DNA from: Hyphomicrobiales bacterium
GTDB taxonomy: Bacteria; Pseudomonadota; Alphaproteobacteria; Rhizobiales; Rhizobiaceae
Direction of reading: 5' to 3'
Length of the DNA stretch: 64,000 bases
Assembly (NCBI GenBank): GCA_900466875.1
Contig: UBNQ01000025.1
Location: 1 to 64,000, forward strand
Shown here one piece after another: positions 30,105 through 38,698 of the stretch. The notes under the pieces are model-generated. The model worked only from the letters and a program-made list of their open reading frames with translations. It did no database searches and was not told the origin of the DNA. How positions within the stretch are numbered: the stretch's first letter is position 1; every line of letters starts with the position of its first letter. A program made the position numbers and the translations under genes.

Positions 30105-30929
30105 TTACTTAACCGCGCCAAACGTGAGGCCGCGAACGAGTTGCTTCTGGCTGAACCAGCCGAGGATGAGGATCGGCGCAATCGCCATGGTCGAAGCTGC
30201 CGAGAGCTTTGCCCAGAACAGACCCTGAGGTGACGAGAAGGAGGCGATGAAGGCCGTCAGCGGCGCCGCATTGGTGGTCGTCAGCTGAATGGTCCAGAAC
30301 GCTTCGTTCCAGGCAAGGATGATGTTCAGTAGCAGCGTCGAGGCGATGCCGGGTATGGCCATCGGCGTCAGGACGTAGACGATCTCTTTCCAGAGGCTGG
30401 CACCATCCATCCGGGCGGCTTCCAGGATCTCGCCCGGAATTTCGCGGAAGTAGGTGTAGAGCATCCAGACCACGATCGGCAGGTTGATCAGCGTCAGCAT
30501 GATGGTCAGGCCGACGCGGCTGTCGAGCAGGCCGAAGGTTCGGAAGATGATGAAGATCGGCAGAAGGACCGCGACCGAGGGCATCATCTTGGTCGAGAGC
30601 ATCCACATCAGGATGTCCTTGGTCCGCTTGGTCGGCGCAAATGCCATGGCCCAGGCGGACGGTATGGCGATGATCAGCGCCAGGATGGTGGATCCGACCG
30701 AGAGGATCACCGAGTTCATGAACGGCTTGAAGTAATCGCGCTGCGTCTGAACGGTGATGTAGTTCTCGAACGTACCCGACGGGATGAGCGAGAAGCCGGC
30801 GATGGCCTCCTGCTCGGTCTTCAGGCTGGTGATGACGGCGTAGAGGATCGGAAAGAAGATGAGGAGTGCCACAACCCAGGCGGCGATGCTCCAGCCGATC
30901 TTAGCTCCGGTGGTAACTGAACGAGCCAT
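30105..30929 (-). CDS. smoG: polyol ABC transporter permease (SmoG/MalG-type)
   Basis: 274-aa inner-membrane subunit with six predicted helices, the first at about 14-36. The EAA loop is EILEAARMDGASLWKEIVYVLTPMAIPGI, the standard contact to the MalK-type ATPase. The C-terminus LVRGLTFGAVK is typical. Lies between SmoF (11 bases) and SmoK (12 bases). Confidence 0.92.
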   Translation of the reverse strand: MARSVTTGAKIGWSIAAWVVALLIFFPILYAVITSLKTEQEAIAGFSLIPSGTFENYITVQTQRDYFKPFMNSVILSVGSTILALIIAIPSAWAMAFAPTKRTKDILMWMLSTKMMPSVAVLLPIFIIFRTFGLLDSRVGLTIMLTLINLPIVVWMLYTYFREIPGEILEAARMDGASLWKEIVYVLTPMAIPGIASTLLLNIILAWNEAFWTIQLTTTNAAPLTAFIASFSSPQGLFWAKLSAASTMAIAPILILGWFSQKQLVRGLTFGAVK

Positions 30930-30940
30930 GATCTTCTCTC

Positions 30941-31813
30941 CTACTTGTCCAGGTTCTTGCCGACTGCGCGCATCAGGAAGATGGCGACGATGTTGGCGAG
31001 AACGACTGCGATGATACCGCCTGCAGCACCGCCACCGACGTCATAACCGAGACGCGCCGTGCGGTAGATCAGGAAGGTGAGGTTGGTCGATGCGTAACCC
31101 GGACCGCCATTGGTGGTAACGAGGATTTCCGCATAGATGCCGAGCAGGAAGATCGTCTGGATCAGGATGACGACCGTGACGGCGCGCGAAAGATGCGGGA
31201 TCGTCAGGTAGATGAAGCGGTTGAAGAAGTTGGCGCCGTCCATCTCCGCTGCTTCGCGCTGCTCGCTGTCGAGCGACTGGAGCGCGGTGAGAAGGATGAG
31301 CGTTGCAAACGGCAGCCATTGCCAGGCGACGATGATGATGACCGAAAACAGCGGATATTGCGCGAACCAGTCGATCGGCTGCACGCCGAAGAATTTTGCG
31401 ATATCGGCAAACACGCCGTAGCCCGGATGCATGATCATGTTCTTCCAGATCAAGGCTGCCACCGGCGGCATGACGAAGAAGGGCGAGATCACCAGGATGC
31501 GGACGATGCCCTGGCCGAAGATCGGCTGGTCGATCAGAAGCGCGATCGCGGTACCGCCGATGACGGTGATGGCAAGCACGCCGAGAACCAGAAGCAGCGT
31601 GTTCCAGATCGACTGGAAAAAGGCCGGATCGGTGTAAAAATACTGGTAATTGAAGAAACCTGCGAAGCTGACATTCTGAGGTGTCAGCAGATTGTAGTTC
31701 TGGAACGAGTAGTACAGCGTCATTGCGAGCGGTACGGCCATCCAGATCAGAAGAACGACGACGGAGGGCGCCATCATAAGGCGTGCCAACGTCCTGGTAT
31801 TCTGCGTTGCCAT
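30941..31813 (-). CDS. smoF: polyol ABC transporter permease (SmoF/MalF-type)
   Basis: 290 aa, six membrane helices, the first at about 12-34. The EAA loop is QREAAEMDGANFFNRFIYLTIPHLSRA. Partner of SmoG. A 202-base gap with a strong hairpin separates it from the binding protein SmoE, consistent with higher expression of SmoE. Confidence 0.92.
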   Translation of the reverse strand: MATQNTRTLARLMMAPSVVVLLIWMAVPLAMTLYYSFQNYNLLTPQNVSFAGFFNYQYFYTDPAFFQSIWNTLLLVLGVLAITVIGGTAIALLIDQPIFGQGIVRILVISPFFVMPPVAALIWKNMIMHPGYGVFADIAKFFGVQPIDWFAQYPLFSVIIIVAWQWLPFATLILLTALQSLDSEQREAAEMDGANFFNRFIYLTIPHLSRAVTVVILIQTIFLLGIYAEILVTTNGGPGYASTNLTFLIYRTARLGYDVGGGAAGGIIAVVLANIVAIFLMRAVGKNLDK

Positions 31814-31965
31814 CTCTAAAACCCTCCCCGGAGCGTTGCGCTCTCATTGCCGGCCTAAGCGTTCTTGACGAACGTCAGCGCGGAAGCATGATCTTGTTTT
31901 TATAGGGTAGCTTGCGGATACGACGAGAGGCTCGGCTTCTGGTCGTTCTGATTTTCGTTTTGGGC

Positions 31966-31995
31966 GGGTTGCCCGGCATATGGGCCGGACAACCC
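31966..31995 (-). terminator. hairpin between smoE and smoF
   Basis: GGGTTGCCCGGC and GCCGGACAACCC pair over 12 bp with one mismatch around a 6-nt loop. No T-run. Its place right after the binding-protein gene matches an mRNA-stabilising or attenuating hairpin. Confidence 0.6.
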
Positions 31996-32015
31996 TGGTC
32001 CTGGGAGGAAATCCC

Positions 32016-33332
32016 TTACTTGATGTAGCCGGCGCGGGTCATGTCGCGGGTTGCCGTTGCCTGAGCGGCGGCAAGTGCGTCGTCGACCGTGGACTGGCCG
32101 GCGATGACAGCCGAGAAGAGCTGACCGACCGTGGTGCCGAGAGCCTGGAATTCAGGGATCGCGACGAACTGGCCACCGGTATAAGGGACCGGCTTGATGG
32201 TCGGCTTGGTGATGTCGGCAGCGTCCATGGCAGCAAGCGTCGGAGCAGCGAAGGCGGCAGCCTTCTGGTAGTCCGCGTTCTTGTAGAGCGAGGTGCGCGT
32301 GCCCGGAGGAACGTTGGCCCAGCCTTCCTTGGCAGCGACGAGCGTCGTGTATTCCTTGCTCGTTGCCCAGGAGATGAACTTCTGCGCGGCTTCAGCCTTC
32401 TGCGAGGAAGCCGGAACGGCGAGGTTCCAGGACCACAGCCAGTTGCCGTGGTTGGCTACGCCTTCCTTGGTCGGGAAGATCGCATAACCGACCTTGTCGG
32501 CAACCTTCGAGTCCTTCGGGTTCGATACGAAGGATGCGGCGACGGTCGCGTCGATCCACATGCCGCACTTGCCCTGCTGGAACAGCGTCAGGTTTTCGTT
32601 GAAGCCGTTGGAAGAGGCGCCCGATGGACCGGAATCCTTCATCAGATCGGCATAGAACTGCAGCGATGCCTTCCATTCCGGCTGATCGAACTGCGGCTTC
32701 CAGTTTTCGTCGAACCAGCGGCCGCCGAAGGAGTTGTTGAGGGCCGATACGAAGGCCATGTTCTCGCCCCAGCCGGCCTTGCCACGAAGGCACATGCCCG
32801 AGACGTCGTTGCCGCGATCGGTGATCTTCTTCGCCGCATCGGCGATGAATTCCCAGGTCGGGCTTTCCGGCATTTTCAGGCCGGCTTTTTCGAACAGGTC
32901 CTTGCGGTACATGATCATGGCGGATTCGCCGTAGAACGGTGCCGCATAGAGCTTGCTGTCGACAGAAAGACCGCCGCGGATCGCCGGCAGGAGGTCGTCC
33001 ATGTCATACTTGTCGCCGAGGCCGTCAAGCGGCAGCAGCCAGTTCTGCTTGGCCCAGATCGGAACTTCGTAGTTGCCGATGGTGACGATGTCGTACTGTC
33101 CGCCATTGGCCGCGATGTCGGTGGTGACGCGCTCGCGAAGAACGTTTTCTTCAAGCGTGACCCAGTTGACCTGGATGTCGGGGTTCGCCTTGGTGAACTC
33201 CGCGGTCAGGCCCTGCATGCGAACCATGTCGCCGTTGTTGACCGTCGCGATAGTGAGGGTTTCAGCCGAAGCCGTGGTGGCAACGAAGGCCAGGGCCGAG
33301 CAGGCGCCCAGCAGAAAAGTCTTCAATGTCAT
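32016..33332 (-). CDS. smoE: polyol-binding protein SmoE
   Basis: Periplasmic extracellular solute-binding protein (SBP_bac_1 family), 438 aa, first gene of the mannitol/sorbitol operon. Signal peptide residues 1-23 (cleaved after ASA); then LTIATVNNGDMVRMQGLTAEFTKANP, EENVLRERVTTDIAANGGQYDIVTIGNYE, and VPWDA-like and WSWNLAVPASS segments of the sugar/polyol group. The N-terminus and operon order match SmoE of other rhizobia. Its promoter lies in 33333-33478 next to the SorC regulator. Confidence 0.93.
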   Translation of the reverse strand: MTLKTFLLGACSALAFVATTASAETLTIATVNNGDMVRMQGLTAEFTKANPDIQVNWVTLEENVLRERVTTDIAANGGQYDIVTIGNYEVPIWAKQNWLLPLDGLGDKYDMDDLLPAIRGGLSVDSKLYAAPFYGESAMIMYRKDLFEKAGLKMPESPTWEFIADAAKKITDRGNDVSGMCLRGKAGWGENMAFVSALNNSFGGRWFDENWKPQFDQPEWKASLQFYADLMKDSGPSGASSNGFNENLTLFQQGKCGMWIDATVAASFVSNPKDSKVADKVGYAIFPTKEGVANHGNWLWSWNLAVPASSQKAEAAQKFISWATSKEYTTLVAAKEGWANVPPGTRTSLYKNADYQKAAAFAAPTLAAMDAADITKPTIKPVPYTGGQFVAIPEFQALGTTVGQLFSAVIAGQSTVDDALAAAQATATRDMTRAGYIK

Positions 33333-33356
33333 ATCTTCCTCCCGAGAAGATGTTAG

Positions 33357-33375
33357 CGAGCATTCGCTTTGCTCG
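33357..33375. promoter_or_regulatory. candidate operator before smoE
   Basis: CGAGCA-(7)-TGCTCG inverted repeat, 25 bases upstream of the smoE start. A second AT-rich block with the direct repeat AAAATATT lies at 33448-33475. Either could be the site of the SorC regulator at 33479. Confidence 0.45.
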
Positions 33376-33478
33376 TGGGCAATTACTTATCAGGAGATGA
33401 CAGAAGTCAACATGGATTCGTCGCTGCACTGCGATTGAAACGTTTTAAAATATTGAATTTGAATGATAAAATATTTGC

Positions 33479-34432
33479 TCACAGGCGGAGCAAGTGCTCG
33501 GCGGAGGCTTCGTCGGTGATAATGCCGTTTATCAATTTGCCTCGCAGCGCTGCCGCGATGGCCTTGATCTTGCGCTGCCCTTGCGCAATTCCGATCACCG
33601 CGCTCGTGTAGCGCGACGGGATCGGAACACTGGCGACGCGCTCGTTGACGGCGTTGTCGAGAAGTCGCCCCTGCTGGTCGTAGATCCATCCGCAGATTTC
33701 ACCTGCGGCGCCGTTTTCGAGGAGGCTGAGCATTTCTTCCCGGCCAAGGAAGCCATCGACGCAGAGGGGGCCGTCGACGCCGAGTTCTCCGATACCGACA
33801 AAGGTGGCCGCCGCTTCTGCTCCGAGCGCCAGCGTCGCGCGGACAAGCGCCTGGTCATGTAGCGTCACGCGCTCTTCCGCAGAGGAACAGAGAACGGGAA
33901 GCGGCATCGGGAAATGGCGCGCCTTGATGGCATCGGCCATCGAGAAGATGACGTTGTAGAAGGCGGCTGATCCGTCCGGCCCGATATTGCCGGTGAGCGA
34001 CACGATACGGTGCTGCGGGCATTCCATCGGCGGCAATTGGTCGACAGCCGCCTTTAGGGTGCGTCCTGTGCCGACAGCTAGAACGATCGGCTCCGGCCGC
34101 TTCAGCCAGCGCTCGATTTCTGCTGCCGCAGCTTCCGCAATGCCTGTCGTGGATGAGGATCCGGACGGGTCGCTCGGCACGACTTCGGCATGGCGCAGGC
34201 CGTATTTTTCCTTGAGCCGTTCCGCCAATTCCAGGCAGGCTGCGATCGGATGATCGAGCCTGACCTTGATCAGGCGCTCGGCCACGGCAAGCGACACAAG
34301 CCTTTGCGCGGATTGCCGGGAGATGCCCATGGCGGCCGCTATTTCGTCCTGGGTGCGACCGGCGACGTAATAGAGCCAGCCAGCTCTCGCCGCATCATCC
34401 AGCCGTCCCTGGGTGTCAGACCGTTTTGCCAT
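33479..34432 (-). CDS. SorC/DeoR-type sugar-responsive regulator (first)
   Basis: 317 aa. N-terminal winged HTH at about 8-60 (RTQDEIAAAMGISRQSAQRLVSLAVAERLIKV) and a C-terminal SorC sugar-binding domain of the sugar-isomerase fold, with the phosphosugar loop VLAVGTGRTLKAAVDQL and GVDGPLCVDGFL. It sits directly upstream of the smo operon in the same direction and probably controls it. The start at 34432 follows a run GGAGGAGAA, a strong ribosome site; a TTG at 34453 would place the site inside the gene. Confidence 0.9.
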   Translation of the reverse strand: MAKRSDTQGRLDDAARAGWLYYVAGRTQDEIAAAMGISRQSAQRLVSLAVAERLIKVRLDHPIAACLELAERLKEKYGLRHAEVVPSDPSGSSSTTGIAEAAAAEIERWLKRPEPIVLAVGTGRTLKAAVDQLPPMECPQHRIVSLTGNIGPDGSAAFYNVIFSMADAIKARHFPMPLPVLCSSAEERVTLHDQALVRATLALGAEAAATFVGIGELGVDGPLCVDGFLGREEMLSLLENGAAGEICGWIYDQQGRLLDNAVNERVASVPIPSRYTSAVIGIAQGQRKIKAIAAALRGKLINGIITDEASAEHLLRL

Positions 34433-34543
34433 GGCAGAATTCTCCTCCTCCAATTTGCTGCCATTTTTTCCGACTGTCTGTCAAACGGTTGGCAGACGTC
34501 TTTCAGGCCCGTCCCATGAAAAGCTCCTCGCCGACCCTGATGA

Positions 34544-35548
34544 CTAGCCAGACGGGTGAGGGGCCGGATCCTCGCCAGCCAGCCGTAGCAGTTCCTTTGC
34601 AGCAGTCTCGTCGGTGATCAGAGTGTTGCAGCCGATGCGGCGGATGGTGGCGCGGATTGCGACCGCGCGGTGCGAGCCGCCGGAGGACAGGACGATGTGT
34701 CTTGCCTTCTTCAAGGTGTCGAGATCGACCGACATGACCCTTTCGTTCAGGGCGTGATCGACCGAGCGGCCCTGCTCATCGAGGAAGTTGAACATCGTAT
34801 CGCAGACACAGCCGGATGCGATGAGGCGGTCCAGCTCCTTCTTCGAGATGAAGCCTTCCGAGAGCGAGGTCGAATGCGGGCCGATATCGCCGCAACTGAC
34901 GACGGCGAGATCGAGATTCTCGGCAAGGTTGTAGATGGTGTCGAGGCCACATTTGTCGATCAGGGCGCGTTTGGTGGCGACGGTATCGACCAGAAGAGGG
35001 GCCAGGAACATGTAACATTCGGCGCCCAACTGTCCGGCAAAACGCCATGTGAAGTCGATCGGGTTGGTCTGGTGAACTGCGACGATGCCGCCGAGCAGCG
35101 AGACGACCTTAACGTTGTTATGGCGTGCCGGGCGGAAGCTGGAGAGCGAGGCGGTCATGGTGCGGCCCCAGCCGACTCCGATGGTCATGTCATCCTGGAT
35201 GACATCGGAGAGGAACTGCCCGAGTGCGAGGCCGACCGCGCCGGCAAGCGCATCGGCGCTTGAATCGCGCGGTGTCGGAACGACGACGGCCTCATCGAGG
35301 CCGTAGGCTTTTTCAAGCTGGATGGCGAGTTCGACGCAGCTTTCGACGCCTTCCGAAATCCAGATCTGCACCTCGGAACGCTTCATTGCCTCATCCAGCA
35401 TGCGGATGACGGTCGAGCGGCTGACGCCAAGTTTCTCGGCGACGTCTTTCTGTGTCAGGCCCTGATTATAATAGAGCCATGCAGCGCGCAGCCTCTGGGA
35501 GGTCGCGTCGGAATAGGTCGTGTGGCTCTCGCGTCTCAATCTGGCCAA
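34544..35548 (-). CDS. SorC/DeoR-type sugar-responsive regulator (second)
   Basis: 334 aa from a TTG with GGGAGGAT upstream. HTH at about 20-60 (LTQKDVAEKLGVSRSTVIRMLDEAM), then the SorC effector domain: GVGWGRTMTASLSSF, VSLLGGIVAVHQTNPIDF, and the C-terminal SSGGSHRAVAIRATIR. It is a distinct paralog, clearly divergent from the first regulator, and is divergent from transaldolase with a 199-base gap rich in palindromes. The two may respond to different phosphosugars of the mannitol/pentose pathways. Confidence 0.9.
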   Translation of the reverse strand: MARLRRESHTTYSDATSQRLRAAWLYYNQGLTQKDVAEKLGVSRSTVIRMLDEAMKRSEVQIWISEGVESCVELAIQLEKAYGLDEAVVVPTPRDSSADALAGAVGLALGQFLSDVIQDDMTIGVGWGRTMTASLSSFRPARHNNVKVVSLLGGIVAVHQTNPIDFTWRFAGQLGAECYMFLAPLLVDTVATKRALIDKCGLDTIYNLAENLDLAVVSCGDIGPHSTSLSEGFISKKELDRLIASGCVCDTMFNFLDEQGRSVDHALNERVMSVDLDTLKKARHIVLSSGGSHRAVAIRATIRRIGCNTLITDETAAKELLRLAGEDPAPHPSG

Positions 35549-35618
35549 AGGCGCTCAATCCTCCCGATAAGCAGAATATGCAATTCTGGCGCGTCCCGTC
35601 ATGATATCGTCTTCATTG

Positions 35619-35653
35619 GAACATATGTCAATTGAGAAGAACAAATGTCTTGA
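35619..35653. promoter_or_regulatory. candidate direct-repeat operator, SorC regulator/transaldolase gap
   Basis: GAACATATGTCAATTGA (35619-35635) and GAACAAATGTCTTGA (35639-35653) are similar and start 20 bases apart, a helical-turn spacing. Located in the divergent promoter region. Confidence 0.45.
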
Positions 35654-35671
35654 CTTCTTTACCTTCCAAGG

Positions 35672-35689
35672 ATGTTATCTAGATAACAT
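35672..35689. promoter_or_regulatory. 18-bp perfect palindrome upstream of transaldolase
   Basis: ATGTTATCTAGATAACAT reads identically on both strands. It lies 58 bases before the transaldolase start. This is a likely regulator site, though no regulator is assigned. Confidence 0.6.
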
Positions 35690-35704
35690 GCCAGAGGAGC
35701 AAAA

Positions 35705-35723
35705 TCGGTGCTTCCAGCACCGA
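35705..35723 (+). other. leader hairpin before transaldolase
   Basis: TCGGTGCT-TCC-AGCACCGA, an 8-bp stem with a 3-nt loop, just upstream of the GAGGACC ribosome site. No T-run follows, so it is more likely an RNA-stability or translation feature than a terminator. Confidence 0.4.
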
Positions 35724-35747
35724 CAGCCATCAGTGAGGACCATTCGG

Positions 35748-36713
35748 ATGACGTCAAAACTAGAGCAACTTCGTTCCATGACCACCGTCGTCGCCGACAC
35801 CGGCGACATCGAAGCCGTTGCCCGTCTCAAGCCGGTCGATTGCACGACCAATCCTTCCATCGTTCTGAAGGCGATCGGCACGTCGATCTTCGCCGATAAG
35901 GTCAAGGAAGGCGTTGCCTGGGGTAAAAAGCAGGGCGGCAATGAAGAGGCGATTGCTACTGCCGTTGCCGACCGCCTGGCGATCGACGTGGGTGCGGCAC
36001 TTGCCGGCATCGTACCGGGTCGTGTTTCGACCGAAGTCGATGCCGACCTTTCCTTCGACACCGAAGCCTCGATCAAGAAGGCGCATGACATCATCGCCGC
36101 CTACAAGGCACGCGGTATCGAACGTGAACGCATCCTGATCAAGCTTGCTTCCACCTGGGAAGGCATCAAGGCTGCCGAAGTGCTGCAGGCCGAAGGTATC
36201 GATTGCAACCTGACATTGCTGTTCAGCCATGCCCAAGCCGTTGCCTGCGCCGATGCCAAGGCATTCCTGATCTCGCCCTTCGTCGGTCGCATTCTCGACT
36301 GGTACAAGAAGTCGACAGGCCAGGAATACACGGCGGAAACCGACCCCGGCGTCGTCTCTGTTCGTGCGATCTACAATTACTACAAGGCGAACGGCATTTC
36401 GACGATCGTCATGGGCGCCTCGTTCCGCAACACGGGCGAGATCGAAGCGCTGGCCGGTTGCGACCGCCTGACGATCGCGCCGAACCTGCTCGACGAGCTG
36501 GACAAGGCCGAAGGCACGCTGGAGCGCAAGCTTTCGCCGGAAAAATTCGAAGCCGTCGCGCCGATCAAGATGGACGAGAAGACCTTCCGCTGGATGCTGA
36601 ACGAAGACCAGATGGCAACCGAAAAGCTTTCGGACGGCATTCGTCTGTTCAACAAGGACCTGATTGCGCTGCGCAATCTCGTCAGCAAGGAACTGCAGCT
36701 CGCAGCCGCCTGA
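35748..36713 (+). CDS. tal: transaldolase
   Basis: Exchanges dihydroxyacetone between sugar phosphates in the non-oxidative pentose phosphate pathway. 321 aa, class I (TalB type): [13 protein letters not shown] at 30-41, Schiff-base Lys132 in [13 protein letters not shown], and the late segment [23 protein letters not shown]. Starts with MTSKLEQL and has a GAGGACC ribosome site; the frame is open 49 codons further upstream but that part contains the palindromes. Its neighbours (two SorC regulators, polyol kinase) suggest the locus feeds pentose phosphates into central metabolism. Confidence 0.95.
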   Translation: MTSKLEQLRSMTTVVADTGDIEAVARLKPVDCTTNPSIVLKAIGTSIFADKVKEGVAWGKKQGGNEEAIATAVADRLAIDVGAALAGIVPGRVSTEVDADLSFDTEASIKKAHDIIAAYKARGIERERILIKLASTWEGIKAAEVLQAEGIDCNLTLLFSHAQAVACADAKAFLISPFVGRILDWYKKSTGQEYTAETDPGVVSVRAIYNYYKANGISTIVMGASFRNTGEIEALAGCDRLTIAPNLLDELDKAEGTLERKLSPEKFEAVAPIKMDEKTFRWMLNEDQMATEKLSDGIRLFNKDLIALRNLVSKELQLAAA

Positions 36714-36738
36714 TTACCGAACCACCGCCACTCATGAA

Positions 36739-36772
36739 AAGGCTCGCCGCAAGGCGGGCCTTTTTTATTTTT
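36739..36772 (+). terminator. terminator after transaldolase
   Basis: AAGGCTCGCC-GCAA-GGCGGGCCTT stem (one mismatch) followed by TTTTATTTTT. Confidence 0.9.
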
Positions 36773-36799
36773 GCCAGAGCCATTTTATCGCAATTCCGG

Positions 36800-36839
36800 A
36801 CGCGAAACCGGTTCCCACTTTTGCTGGCATAGCTCTATC
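36800..36839. repeat. dispersed 3'-end repeat, copy 3
   Basis: GAAACCGGTTCCCACTTTTG then CTGGCATAGCTCTA, the same block as at 18030-18069. It lies between the convergent transaldolase and MFS genes, ending just before the MFS stop codon. Confidence 0.75.
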
Positions 36840-36846
36840 GGGCACA

Positions 36847-38142
36847 TCAGGCCGTCCGTGTCGCCAGGGCGGGAGCGCCCGGCTTCCGCAGCAGCATGAC
36901 GCCGACGGCCGCGAGCATGCACATGACGCCCGCGATCTGCAGCGCCGGCATGTAGGTGTCGAAATCACTGCGGATGTAACCCGCACCGAAAGCGGCGGTT
37001 GCGGCACCCAGCTGGTGGCCGGTGAAGACCCAGCCGAAGACGAGCCCTGCCTGTTCGCGGCCGAATTTTTCGGCGGCGAGTTTGACGGTCGGGGGGACGG
37101 TGGCAATCCAGTCGAGGCCATAGAAGACGGCAAAGGCCGACAGTTCGTAGAACGAGAAGCCGGAGAAGGACAGGTAGATCAGCGACAGGCCGCGCAGGCC
37201 GTAATACCAGAAAAGCAGGACGCGGTTGTCGTAACGGTCGGACAGCCAGCCGGACGCGACGGTGCCGAAGAAATCGAAGATGCCGAGCACGGCAAGCGTG
37301 CCGGCGGCAGCGACCGAGGTCATGCCGAAATCGCCGCAGATCGAAATCCAGTGGGTCTGGATCAGGCCGTTGGTGGAGAGGCCGCAGACGAAGAAGGAGC
37401 CGAAGAGGATCCAGAAGGTCGGGCTGGTCGATACCGACTTCAGCGTGACGAGCGGGGAGACGAGTGTGGCCAGCAATTTGTGATCCTGCTTCGGTGGCCT
37501 TGCGACGGTGGTTTCGCCATAGGCGGGCAGGCCAAGATCGGCGGGATGGTCGCGCATCAGCAAGAGGACGAGCAGCATGGCGGCGGTGATCGCGGCGGCG
37601 GTCAAGACCAGTGCCGTGCGCCAGCCATAGGCTTCGCTGAGCGCTGCGAGAAGGGGCAGGAACAGAAGCTGGCCGGTGGCGTTGCTGGCGCTTAGCAAGC
37701 CGATGATGAGGCCGCGGCGGTGCGAGAACCAGCGGGAGGCGACGGTTGCGCCGAGCACCATCGCCGTCATGCCTGTGCCGACACCGATGACGACGCCCCA
37801 GAGCGCCACGAGTTGCCAGACTTCCGTCATGAACAGCGAGACGATGATGCCGAACAGGATCAGGCCCAAGGCCGTTGCGACAACCTGGCGGATGCCGAAA
37901 TGGTTCATGAAGGCGGCGGCAAATGGGCCGAGCAGACCGAAAAGCACGAGGCGGACGGCCATGGCAAAGGAGATGTCTGCGACATCCCAGCCGAATTCCT
38001 GATGCAGCGGCTGGATCATCACGCCGGCCGAACCCATGGCGCCGGCGGTTGCCAGCATGGTCAGGAAGGTGGTCGCAGCAACAACCCATCCGTAATGAAG
38101 CTTTCTTGCCGCCATCCAGCCGGCAACGCCTGTCGATATCAT
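36847..38142 (-). CDS. MFS transporter under MarR control
   Basis: Inner-membrane transporter with 12 predicted helices, 431 aa, of the NarK/OFA-like branch of the MFS. Loop A-type motif between helices 2 and 3 (AAFMNHFGIRQVV) and the repeated loop at SGWLSDRYDNRVLL. The substrate is not evident from sequence; drug, dicarboxylate or oxalate-type anions are all possible. The start at 38142 has AAGGGGAT upstream. An operator palindrome at 38187-38218 separates it from the MarR gene, so it probably has its own repressed promoter. Confidence 0.9.
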   Translation of the reverse strand: MISTGVAGWMAARKLHYGWVVAATTFLTMLATAGAMGSAGVMIQPLHQEFGWDVADISFAMAVRLVLFGLLGPFAAAFMNHFGIRQVVATALGLILFGIIVSLFMTEVWQLVALWGVVIGVGTGMTAMVLGATVASRWFSHRRGLIIGLLSASNATGQLLFLPLLAALSEAYGWRTALVLTAAAITAAMLLVLLLMRDHPADLGLPAYGETTVARPPKQDHKLLATLVSPLVTLKSVSTSPTFWILFGSFFVCGLSTNGLIQTHWISICGDFGMTSVAAAGTLAVLGIFDFFGTVASGWLSDRYDNRVLLFWYYGLRGLSLIYLSFSGFSFYELSAFAVFYGLDWIATVPPTVKLAAEKFGREQAGLVFGWVFTGHQLGAATAAFGAGYIRSDFDTYMPALQIAGVMCMLAAVGVMLLRKPGAPALATRTA

Positions 38143-38186
38143 CCGCGATCCCCTTGGTCTTTCGCCGAATTGCAATCTTGTGTTGA

Positions 38187-38218
38187 GGGTATCTACCCGC
38201 ATTAGCGGGTAGATACCC
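38187..38218. promoter_or_regulatory. MarR operator before the MFS gene
   Basis: GGGTATCTACCCGC (38187-38200) and GCGGGTAGATACCC (38205-38218) form a perfect 14-bp inverted repeat around ATTA. The core GGGTATnTACCC recurs upstream of the MarR gene. Confidence 0.85.
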
Positions 38219-38236
38219 GTATCAGGTTTAAAGAAA

Positions 38237-38638
38237 TCACAGTTCTGCGAGCAGTTCCTGCAGTTGCTGCGCCTTTTCTCGCCCGAGCCGGGCCTCTATG
38301 CGGTCCTGCACGCCATCCCAGAGGGGCGCGCCTTTTTCCAGTATTTCGCGGCCTTTCGGCGCGATCGTCAGTACCGCTTCGCGCTGGTCCTCGCCGTGGC
38401 CGATGGCGACAAGCTCCAGCCGCTCAAGCACCTTGGCATTGCGGCCAACGGTCGAGCGATCCAGCTCCACTTTATGCGCCAGATCCGTCAGCGATACCGG
38501 CTCCAGCTTCCTGATATTCCGCAGCAGGCTGAACTGGCCGATATTGACGCCAAGCGGTGCCAGCGCCTCGTCATAATAGGACGAGACCTTGCGGGTCGCC
38601 TTGCGCAACAGGATGCAGTGGCACGTATCGTTCGACAT
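38237..38638 (-). CDS. MarR-family repressor
   Basis: 133 aa, single winged-HTH domain. Recognition helix region LTDLAHKVELDRSTVGRNAKVLERLELVA, wing with EDQREAVLTIAPKG, and dimerisation helices at both ends. Operators with GGGTAT...ATACCC cores lie on both sides of the gene, so it likely represses itself and the MFS transporter and is released by a small ligand. Cys residues near the N-terminus (DTCHCILLR) could be redox-sensitive. Confidence 0.9.
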   Translation of the reverse strand: MSNDTCHCILLRKATRKVSSYYDEALAPLGVNIGQFSLLRNIRKLEPVSLTDLAHKVELDRSTVGRNAKVLERLELVAIGHGEDQREAVLTIAPKGREILEKGAPLWDGVQDRIEARLGREKAQQLQELLAEL

Positions 38639-38645
38639 TGGGAAT

Positions 38646-38691
38646 GGGTATATACCCGGACTTGCCGGAGTGCAAGCGGGTATATGCCCGC
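38646..38691. promoter_or_regulatory. two MarR operators before the marR gene
   Basis: GGGTATATACCC (38646-38657) is a perfect palindrome; GCGGGTATATGCCCGC (38676-38691) is a near-perfect one. Both match the core of the site at 38187-38218. They lie just upstream of the MarR start codon. Confidence 0.8.
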
Positions 38692-38698
38692 GACCTGA

